From: Monoplex corrugatus
Taxonomy: Eukaryota; Mollusca; Gastropoda; Littorinimorpha; Ranellidae
Assembly: GCA_030674185.1 (NCBI GenBank)
Contig: CM060314.1
Coordinates: 19,043,587 to 19,107,586 of the forward strand
Direction of reading: 5' to 3'
Length of the DNA stretch: 64,000 bases
Each line of letters begins with the position of its first letter. Position 1 is the stretch's first letter. The notes beneath the pieces are model-generated. The model saw only the letters and a list, made by a program, of their open reading frames with translations, made no database searches and had not been told where the DNA came from. Of the stretch, positions 56,504 through 64,000 are shown in pieces. The translations under genes and the position numbers were made by a program.

Positions 56504-56530
56504 GAGAGACTAGGGAGGGGGGGGGGGGCG
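56431..56530. repeat. (GA)n with a G11 run
   Basis: GA to about 56513 and a guanine run at 56517-56528. Confidence 0.95.
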
Positions 56531-56533
56531 AGA

Positions 56534-56899
56534 TGAAAACGCTCTATCATTCAAGCACAGTAGCATTAGGTCTCACCGGACTTGTCTTAATTAAGCTATC
56601 CTTGCTGCTCTACATATCATGCAAACATGAAAGTAACTATTTCAACAAACACTAAAGAAACCGAAAATGAGGATGGAAATGAAAGCGAAAATACATCATC
56701 AAAAGTACTGCATAGAAAGGAACAGAACGAAGAAAAACAAGCATACAACAACAAGACACAAGAGGAAGACTTGGTGACTGCAGACGAAATGGCAGACTGT
56801 ACAACATTTCACATAAATTCACGCAGTGAAACAGGCTTACATATCAGTCTACAGATATATACCTATGCCTTTTGTACAGATGAGGATCTGAAAATGTGA
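56534..56899 (+). other. Two short overlapping open frames, unrecognised
   Basis: From ATG at 56534 one frame encodes 40 residues including a hydrophobic segment (VALGLTGLVLIKLSLLLYIS) and then stops at 56655. A second frame from ATG at 56627 encodes 90 mostly acidic and polar residues. I recognise neither. Chance open frames are the simplest explanation, though the hydrophobic start is signal-peptide-like. Confidence 0.12.
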
Positions 56900-56959
56900 A
56901 AAAGAGGACTCTGATAGATTTTGAATGTTGGCAGTGGTCATACGTACAGAGAAGGACAG

Positions 56960-57073
56960 AGAAGTGGGAAAAGAGGGAAGGAGGTAGGGAGGGAGAGGAG
57001 GGTGGGGGAGGAGGAGAAAGAGGAGAAGGAAGAGGAGGAGGAGGAGGGGAGGGAGAGAGAGATATATTGAGAA

Positions 57074-57118
<45 letters not shown>

Positions 57119-57149
57119 AGAAGAGAGAGAGAGAGAAGAGAGGAGAGAG

Positions 57150-57225
<76 letters not shown>

Positions 57226-57242
57226 GGGGAGACAGAGAGAGA
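56960..57242. repeat. GGA then (GA)n homopurine tract
   Basis: GGAGGA triplets to 57060, then GA with AAGAAG interruptions. Confidence 0.95.
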
Positions 57243-57284
57243 AATGTAGCTGGAATGGTCGCGTCACGAATGAAGTTAAGTATG

Positions 57285-57840
57285 TGTCCTGGTGGCTAAA
57301 TCCCATACCTACGAAGCAAGAAATCCGGTTCGAATCACTAATCACAGGAATCATTCCTCCACTTTCCACAAGATCTTGAACGGTGGTCTTGGTGGTAATC
57401 TGTCAGACGAGACGATAAACCGATGTCTCTTGTGCATTACGTTGTTAACCGTTTAACTCCTGCATCCTATTCACAAACTGCAAAAAAATTAACCCTTTGA
57501 TTGCCTCACCCTAGCCATCAGCTTCCTGCAGGAAGCTGGTGGATAGGGTGAGAGAATCAAAGGGTTAGGTTTTTGTCGTTGCTAGCATGGTTGACAATGC
57601 AGGATGCTGGTGGACAGGGTGCAGGAATCAAAGGGTTAAAGATCCCACAGCTACAAATAAGTAGTCCCTTGCAAAATTCTGCAGAAAAATGTACTTTTGC
57701 AGGGTAAACTGAAATAGCAGAAGAAAGGGTGGCGCAGCACTGCGGCGACGCGCTCAACAGAAGGAAAGCAGCCCGAATTTCACACGGTAAATAAACCCAT
57801 TCTGACAACAAACAAACAAACAAACAAACAAACAAACAAA
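57285..57840 (+). mobile_element. SINE family S5, copy 3, split by MITE M3
   Basis: Head: GTCCTGGTGGCTAAATCCC and B-box-like CCGGTTCGAATCAC. Body: AGATCTTGAACGGTGGTCTT and GACGAGACGATAAACCGATG up to 57448. It resumes at 57636 with TTAAAGATCCCACAGC, CTTGCAAAATTCTGCAGAAA and CAGCACTGCGGCGACGCGCT. The end is an AAAC tail (57806-57840). The two halves fit the uninterrupted copy at 18150-18372. Confidence 0.85.
57445..57639. mobile_element. TTAA-flanked nested-palindrome MITE, copy M3 (195 bp)
   Basis: It is inserted in SINE S5, and TTAA is present at both junctions. The outer ends are TTAACCGTTTAACTCC and inverted GGAATCAAAGGGTTAA. The inner palindrome at 57489-57568 has TTAACCCTTTGATTGCC and an inverted partner ending in TTAG (one-base decay). 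Its centre is AGCTTCCTGCAGGAAGCT. Confidence 0.92.
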
Positions 57841-57884
57841 AGTGAATGCAAATCCAAGACACAAGATGACACTGATAGCGTATT

Positions 57885-58035
57885 TCCAAGATAGGTCCAG
57901 ACCTTACCAGCGCATAAGGTTTCGCGCAGGCTCTGGAAGTCTGCCAGATATTTGCTGGCAGATTTAGGTAGAGCGCATGTGGAATCGTCCGAATGCGAAG
58001 AATCCCCTCTTTGAACAAAGTCCACAGTCCAAGAC
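57885..58035 (+). mobile_element. SINE family S3 body fragment
   Basis: GACCTTACCAGCGCATAAGG, TTCGCGCAGGCTCTGGAAG, TTTGCTGGCAGATTTAGGTA and TTGAACAAAGTCCACAG follow the S3 body order. Confidence 0.7.
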
Positions 58036-58477
58036 AGGTCCACTTAAGAACACAACCCAGCTCTGGCCCTCCACACAAACGTTCCCCCACAAGCGTGTGC
58101 ACCTCAGTGCGAATCTTTGTGCGGCACGCGCGGTGAAGAACGACGCTATTGTCCCGTCCTCTATCTGGGCATCAAGGCGTGAGGACCGCTGCAGCGCGTT
58201 TGTGATGGAATTGGATAGGGGCTTTGGGAGAGTATTTCACGCAGCCAGCATCGAATTCAGTCTGCCTGTCAAGTCTTTTCTAACCACCTGTCAGTCTTTA
58301 TTATTTAGTTGCTTGTATTGTATGTCTTTCTTTTTTGTTTTTGTTTTTGTCACAATAGATTTATCATGTGAATTTCAGGTTGCTGTCCCCCGGGGGTGAG
58401 TGCATCGCCTAAGTACTGCGACACCCTTTTGTTTTTTGCCCCCCCCCCTTCTTTTCTGCTTACAGCGTGCCAGTGAA
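58036..58477. other. Unannotated interval
   Basis: No gene was recognised. A short poly-C lies near 58440-58448. Confidence 0.4.
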
Positions 58478-58710
58478 AATGGGACTTTATTTCAGTTATA
58501 GACTGGGGCTGATGTGTTATCTTTAATGGATGCGTTGCATGCGGACCTTGGTTTATCCTTTCATCCGAAAGACTAGCACCTAAACCATCACCAAAACTCT
58601 AACGGAGGGGAAGGGGGAGAAGGGTGGATGAGAAAAATCTCACATCGATCCACGATTCGATTCCCGGTTTCTCGCGTTCTGGGCAGGTGTTTTAACTGCT
58701 AAGGTCACTG
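58478..58710 (-). mobile_element. SINE family S5, inverted copy
   Basis: On the minus strand: AGCAGTTAAAACACCTGCCC, B-box-like GGGAATCGAATCGTGG, GGTGCTAGTCTTTCGGATGA and CATTAAAGATAACAC. Confidence 0.72.
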
Positions 58711-58810
58711 TAATGGCTGATGTCATAATGGCTGATGTGACGCGTCCAGTGTGTTGGCTAGTGACTGCGTGCTTGTCACCTCCTCGCTTTCAGCCTGCAC
58801 CGCTGGCTAT

Positions 58811-58852
58811 CATCACCATCATCATCATCATCACCATCATCACCATTATCAC

Positions 58853-58905
<53 letters not shown>

Positions 58906-58924
58906 CTACTACTACTACTACTAC
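58811..58924. repeat. (ATC)n then (CTA)n, SINE S1 tail
   Basis: CAT triplets to 58903, then CTA to 58924. It abuts the 3' end of the inverted S1 copy, so it is probably the grown tail of that SINE. Confidence 0.9.
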
Positions 58925-59140
58925 TGTTATTATTATAAATCGTTTTTGTACTCATGCAGCACTATTCTCCAAACTCATTTTGGACTCATTGTGAATTACA
59001 GACAATCAAACTTTTTAGTGGAACACAAAAAACTCGAGATGTTCTGCAGGCTGACCACATTCTCCTTCCTCTATTTTGCTGCACAGTCTGTGTCTTTGGT
59101 GGGCGTGAGTGCTGGGTATTTTCATGTTCCCTTAAGGCCA
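58925..59140 (-). mobile_element. SINE family S1, inverted 3' half
   Basis: The reverse complement carries GGGAACATGAAAATACCCAG, GAATGTGGTCAGCCTGC, GAGTCCAAAATGAGTTTGGA and GAATAGTGCTGC, aligning with 6000-6190 and 54288-54480. Confidence 0.78.
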
Positions 59141-59849
59141 GAATCTGATTAATGACAGATTCATACAAGGATTGTACAGATAAAGGCAGGTATTTCCAAA
59201 CGCCTTCAGTACCTAAATTTCATTTTTGAAAATCATTGATTTTGTGTACATCAGTACTTGTCTACATAGTAAATCATTTGACAAGATTTCTAAGCATAAC
59301 TTTGAGCTTATTTAAAAAAAAAGACAAAAAGAAAATTTGTCATCTGATTCATACTGTTTGTCCATGCGAGCAAAATTGACTACTGCCAGAGCTAATATGG
59401 ACAATTAACAAAACAAGACTACGAAACCAAAGAAACTCTTAGTGTCATGGAAGACTATTCAAAATTGAAATCTGCATACTGATTAATAAACTATAGGCGT
59501 TATAACAGAGGCCATCTAAAGACAAACACTGAATTAACCGAGTGATCAAGCAAAATGATTTTTAAACAAACCGTCATGTCTGTTTAGCATTGCAGATCCG
59601 TTGCCTTTGTCAGTGGCGACTGAGCACATAATATGCAGTGTCTGTGTCAGCGCAAGCAGTGTGGGCTCACTATGAGCATTCTCTGCAACAAATCATTTTC
59701 TCAATGAGGCATTCATCGCACAAGTGGCAGTGCCATGAACTCGGATCCAGCTATTTATTTTCAACGTGTTTTTTGTCCTGCTGATTTACTGTGTGTTTTT
59801 TTCCCTTTAAACTGTTAGTTTTTCTATATATGTCGCGTTTTTGTTTTGT
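59141..59849. other. Unannotated interval
   Basis: AT-rich. No feature was recognised. Confidence 0.4.
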
Positions 59850-61000
59850 TTTGTCTTTGTTGTTTTTTTCCTGTGACAGTTTCTGGCACTTCCTCCTTTC
59901 ACTTGTCTTTTTTGCACTCTCTTCTTCTTGAAGTATCCACTTGAAAGAACAGAATATCAACACTTCAGATGTTGTTTTCTGGGTCTTACGTTTTCTTGCA
60001 TTTCCAGCTTTTTGACGCACAGCAGACGTCGGAAAAGGCCTGGTTACAATATGTATGCAGAAGTTCGAAAAACATTCTAACCAGCGGCTGTTTCTTATGT
60101 GTTGTATGAGGTGACCCATTCTCTCTCGCAAGTGATTGCCCTAAGATTTTTTTGTATGGCTTTGATGTCCATCAAATACAATAAGCACCTTGCTTTCCAC
60201 GCTAGTTTTCTAATGTTGGATCAGATGCTCCACCCAGGGGTAAAAAGACTTCTGTGTCCATCAAGCCACTCTCATTGTACATCACACGTGACCCAGCTGT
60301 TGCCCCTCTGACAATTGCAGAGGCATTGTTCTGCGCTTGAACAATATGACAGGCTGCAGGTGGAACATAATTCGCACGGCAGTCAACAGTGGTGTTGATT
60401 CCTCTCTCACCACTGGCAAAACAGCTGGTATTTCCTTTTTTCCCCAAAATACTTTCTGGCACTTTCTCTTAACTGACATATCAGATTCATTCAAGTTGGC
60501 AGAAAAATCTGTCTTGCATCGAAATTTACTCATCAATGATTTCTTCAAGTAATGTGAAGTAGCAACCAATGGCTTCTCTGTTGACATCTCTGGAACGTGC
60601 CATCAACGTTGATTTTGGTTGTCTCACACTTGTCTGGGAATGCCTCTTCATGAAAGACCTGTACCAGTCTTTTCTGCCTGTTTCTTTTCATAGTGGATAC
60701 GAATGGAATTCCCTTGATCTCTGCTATTTGGAATGCCAATGTCATGAGTGCTTTTGGTGTTCTCAATGGTCATGACATGCTGAAAAAATTCCTCTCCATC
60801 TCTGGTGGCAGTGCTTGGTTTCTGCTGAGGCGTTTCATGTCTTCTTTGGAGTACTTGTTGACAACGTGTAACTGACGTTTCAGCATGACCTTGGGTACTG
60901 TGAAAGACCTCTACCTTTGAAAGACCTTTGCATATTCATTTATGCCCACGTCATCATTTCGAGATGATTCTGTCATTACCATGCTTAGGTTATGCGTTAC
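59850..61000 (-). pseudogene. Degenerate pogo/Tigger-type transposase (CENP-B/DDE_1)
   Basis: Read on the minus strand from the right: GINEYAKVFQ and LKRQLHVVNKYSKEDMKRL (DNA-binding region), ALPPEMERNFF, LAFQIAEIKGIPF (60700-60740), a KRH-like block, then the DDE region with SGERGINTTVDC (60378-60416), NESGLMDTEVFL, DGHQSH (near 60160; its Asp would be the second catalytic acid), PHTTHKKQPL (60090-60115) and a Lys-rich tail. Consecutive segments lie in different frames, so the gene carries many frameshifts and several stops. No flanking inverted repeats or TA duplication were located. The family assignment rests on the order and identity of these motifs. Confidence 0.78.
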
Positions 61001-61129
61001 CACTGAGCAGTGGAGCAGGTTTGATGGTTCGTTGATATGTTCATTTTCTTTTTTACGTTGGCACCCATCTCAGGTGATATGGCCGACGGGGATAACCATC
61101 CCAGGGATGAGGGGGAAGAAGGGTCTTAT

Positions 61130-61280
61130 CTAATCCTACACCGACACCACCAGAATAACAATGATGTTAAGATGGGACAGTGAGAAGGTCAGTTTTAACG
61201 CAGCGCACCCCGGGTTTCGAACCCACAACCATTAGTATGTCAATCCGACGCTCAACCAACTGAGCTATTGAGGCCCGCAC
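61130..61280 (-). mobile_element. SINE S3 head with well-kept tRNA-like promoter
   Basis: On the minus strand: A-box-like TAGCTCAGTTGGTTGAGCG (61249-61267) and B-box-like GGGTTCGAAACCC (61211-61223), then TTAAAACTGACCTTCTC, CCCATCTTAACATCATTG and TTATTCTGGTGGTGTCGG. The 5' and 3' acceptor arms do not pair, so it is not a tRNA gene. Confidence 0.8.
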
Positions 61281-61319
61281 TGGGGCAGGATACATTAAAA
61301 CAATATTTAAATCAAATAA

Positions 61320-61320
<1 letters not shown>

Positions 61321-61388
<68 letters not shown>

Positions 61389-61445
61389 ACACACACACAC
61401 ACAAGCACACACACACAAACACACGAAGACACATATACACACGCA
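61321..61445. repeat. (CA)n microsatellite
   Basis: Pure CA of about 65 bases, then interrupted. Confidence 0.97.
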
Positions 61446-62310
61446 AACCAATACAAACACATACACTTCATAGCCCATAATCATATATACATACAGAATA
61501 CAGACACACATAGACCTATATGCTTATCCATTTCATAGAGACAAAATGGACAGAAACCTGAGAAAGAAGGCAAGAATAAAAAGAAGGAAATCAATCGATA
61601 AACGTCAAATCAGAACCCAAGTTACACTTGAGAAAATATGAATGGTAATGTGGACCAATATGCAGAAGTATCAACCAGTCAGTATTGTGTAACTTTCACT
61701 GGTCCATATCATCCATCAACTACGTCTGTCGGGTTTCAGTTATTTATAACTTTGTTGCAGTGTACTAACAGATCTGATTGGTCATTCACAAGAACAAAAT
61801 AACACATTTTTGTATTAGCAAATTCTCTTCTCAATTCAACTTTAGACATACAGATGTACAGTAGTATGTCAAGCTGAACTCATGCAAATCATAGAGTAAC
61901 TTCCGAAAATAAACGGTTCAACGATATTCTCTTGCACGTGTTCAGCCATTCTTTCTGGCGACAGCATCTCAAAGGAGGGAACTATGAAATGAGGACAACA
62001 GTGGATGCATTTGCACTGTTCTTTTCTCAATATGTTGATGATCCATAACACCCATCTTTTTCCTAATCATGAAATAGAATCTAAAGACCTTGCCAGCACG
62101 TAGGGTTTATGTGCAAGATTTCAGCATATGCCATGATTATTTTAGATTTCCTTTCCATCATGTATTATTTTGCAGCGACAGTGCATATGGAAACTATTCC
62201 GAGCACGAAAACTGTCTTGAGAAAACAGAAACGAAAACTGAGATACTACTATTTCAGTATTTGTCATTTATTCAGAAAACAAAGAAAGAAAGAAAGAAAG
62301 AAACAAACAA
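61446..62310. other. Unannotated interval; short S3-like word
   Basis: TAAAGACCTTGCCAGCACGT at 62083-62102 resembles the S3 body and may be a stub. Nothing else was recognised. Confidence 0.35.
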
Positions 62311-62350
62311 ACAAACAACCACCCCCCCCCCCCAAAAAAAAAAAAAAAGT
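62280..62350. repeat. (AAAG)n-(AAAC)n-C13-A16 cluster
   Basis: A run of short simple repeats ending in poly-C (62321-62333) and poly-A. Confidence 0.95.
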
Positions 62351-62404
62351 GTACACGACATAGCAGAATCAGGCCTTCTAATGAGAAAAAATGGAAAAAA
62401 ATCT

Positions 62405-62480
62405 GAAAATATAGGGGGGGGGGGGGGGGGAGTCAAAGGGCATGCTCCCCCCCCCCCCGGGAAATTTTTTGATATAAATG
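62405..62480. mobile_element. hAT-like fragment with G17 / C12 hairpin
   Basis: G17 (62414-62430), AGTCAAAGGGCATGCT, C12 (62447-62458), GGGAAATTTTTTGATA. Related in pattern to GGGGGGTCCGGGGGCCATAA in the MITE at 46942-47182. Placing it with hAT-type repeats is from memory of similar invertebrate repeats. Confidence 0.45.
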
Positions 62481-63765
62481 CAAAATAGTGCAATCTGACG
62501 CTATCTGGTACACCTTTGGGCTTGTGTTATGTATAACACACTGGTGTCAGATTTCGAGAAAAATAATTAATTTTTTTTTCTAATGCATGCTCCAACAAAC
62601 ATTAAACAACAACCTAGACTGAACAGCTTCTAGGTTCTTTGCAATTTTCTGCCTCATCTGGTGTTTCTTTGACTTGAAGTAGTCTGAAAGTTTGTAATTG
62701 TGGATGCTTGCTCGACTATATTTATTTTAATTGACTTCATAGCAGCACAAGACACAGTAGGCTATGCCAGCCTCTGCAGTTTTTGAAAGCCATGCGCTCA
62801 CTCCCAAGACAACAAATTTTCGTGAAATCCACTCCCAAAAACGCTTATTTTTTTGCAGTCTTTGTCAACCGTTCTTGCTGTGGCAGAACCTCTCTCCAGA
62901 ATATCGGCCCAAGACATGGTCACATCCTCAAATGTTTTGCAAACAGTCCTGAAAGCAAGCCGCGCCTAACAGAGTACACTGCTACGAGAGATCAACAGAC
63001 TGACAAACAGCCGTTTGCTTCGCAGAAGAAAAAAACTATCAGTCGAATTTTTTTTATTTTCTAGGAAAGCACTTTTTTTTTCTTGAAAGCAGCCCGTGGA
63101 AAATTGACAGAATATGACCATGTCATCTAACAGCTTGTGTTCTCCGTGCTTCACCAAAACCCCTGATTTAGTACAACCCGCTTTGAGCAAGTACGTTTGG
63201 AGAATAGCACCACATATGAACGATATATGATACTAATCGTTTCGATGTAGGGTAGTTTGGCAAACCAGGCTCTATACCGTATACGTGGTTCTCAGTGTTT
63301 GTTTCAGTGTGCAAAATACTCAATCGTCATCCTCCACTAAAGCAAGTCTACCATTCCCCTGGCGTCTCTGGTGAAATAATTATTCACTGGCACACATATT
63401 GGCAAACCTCTCCCATCGATGAAACACGATAATGAAATAAATAAACACACCAGCGTTCAGTCTGACGCGCAGTGATGAGAAAGCTTGTTTTTCTGCAATT
63501 CGTCATTTATACCGAAATAAGGTGAACATGACAGAGCTCATCTATGACGTATATACACCATGACGTCTTTATTTAATGACATAAACGATGGACGTACGTC
63601 AACAAGTCAGTGTGAATGGTATGGGGAGAGGGGTGGGAGATTGGCCGATAAAAATCTGCAAAGAAGGGGCAAGACATATAATCAAATCATTTTAACAAGC
63701 ATCTCTTTCCCCGCGTCTTTAAAACATTTACCTGCATACGATCTCCAAAATTACCAGCCTCAGTG
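62481..63765. other. Unannotated interval
   Basis: About 1.3 kb with no gene or repeat that I recognise. Confidence 0.4.
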
Positions 63766-63769
63766 AGAC

Positions 63770-63915
<146 letters not shown>

Positions 63916-64000
63916 CCTGTAGTTGGAGACGTTGGGCTCAAAATCTTCCTGTTTCTCCATTTCACTGACATGTTTCATATTTCTTCTTACTGGATTTGAT

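Noticed and set aside
56627..56899. A 90-codon acidic open frame
   Set aside because: No recognisable motif, no second copy to compare, and low complexity. Kept only as an unrecognised open frame.
61201..61275. A tRNA gene on the minus strand
   Set aside because: A and B boxes are good, but the acceptor arms do not pair and the sequence continues into SINE S3 body found elsewhere.

Overview
This is a gene-poor, repeat-saturated piece of an animal nuclear genome. It has no operons and no bacterial-style gene packing. Microsatellites are long and dense ((CA)n, (GA)n, (AAT)n, (ATC)n), and there are poly-C and poly-G runs. Three minisatellite arrays, several tRNA-derived SINE families, relics of at least five non-LTR retrotransposon (LINE) lineages, one internally deleted Ty3-type LTR retrotransposon plus a solo LTR of the same family, and several DNA-transposon derivatives are present. 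The SINE bodies and the abundance of (CA)n look like marine gastropod or other lophotrochozoan DNA to me. That is an inference from memory and I could not check it. I found no exon of a host protein-coding gene that I can defend.

Layout. 0-6.6 kb: CA/TG/GA satellites; two convergent RTE-type LINE copies (2541-2991 and 3021-4267) inserted at the edge of a 32-bp minisatellite (4281-5608); a tRNA-SINE (5763-6205). 6.6-13.1 kb: a TTAA-flanked nested-palindrome MITE, more SINE and unclassified repeats, a 31-bp minisatellite of about 2.2 kb, and a 37-bp minisatellite of about 0.9 kb. 13.1-22.2 kb: GA-rich tracts, more RTE copies, a 609-bp element with terminal inverted repeats, SINEs, a solo LTR nested in an RTE copy, and a second LINE type. 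23.1-25.7 kb: a tandem array with a period of about 1.03 kb, and one inverted copy at 30.3-30.8 kb. 32.2-37 kb: an I-superfamily LINE with RT and RNase H, sitting in a duplicated locus. 40.7-44.3 kb: the LTR retrotransposon. 45.1-47.6 kb: SINE, a CR1/Jockey-like LINE broken by an RTE copy, a small hAT-like MITE, and a second TTAA MITE. 49-63 kb: SINEs, RTE and other LINE pieces, a third TTAA MITE inside a SINE, a degenerate pogo/Tigger transposase (59.85-61.0 kb), and another hAT-like fragment.

How the parts relate. Almost everything recognisable is mobile DNA or expanded simple sequence. Insertion order can be read at several places from target-site duplications (TSDs): RTE copies into a minisatellite; a solo LTR into an RTE copy; an RTE copy into another LINE; a MITE into a SINE; an LTR element and a LINE into (CA)n tracts. 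I found no coordinated host gene system. The most unusual structure is the TTAA MITE, which is a palindrome carrying a second related palindrome inside one arm, in the same place in all three copies.
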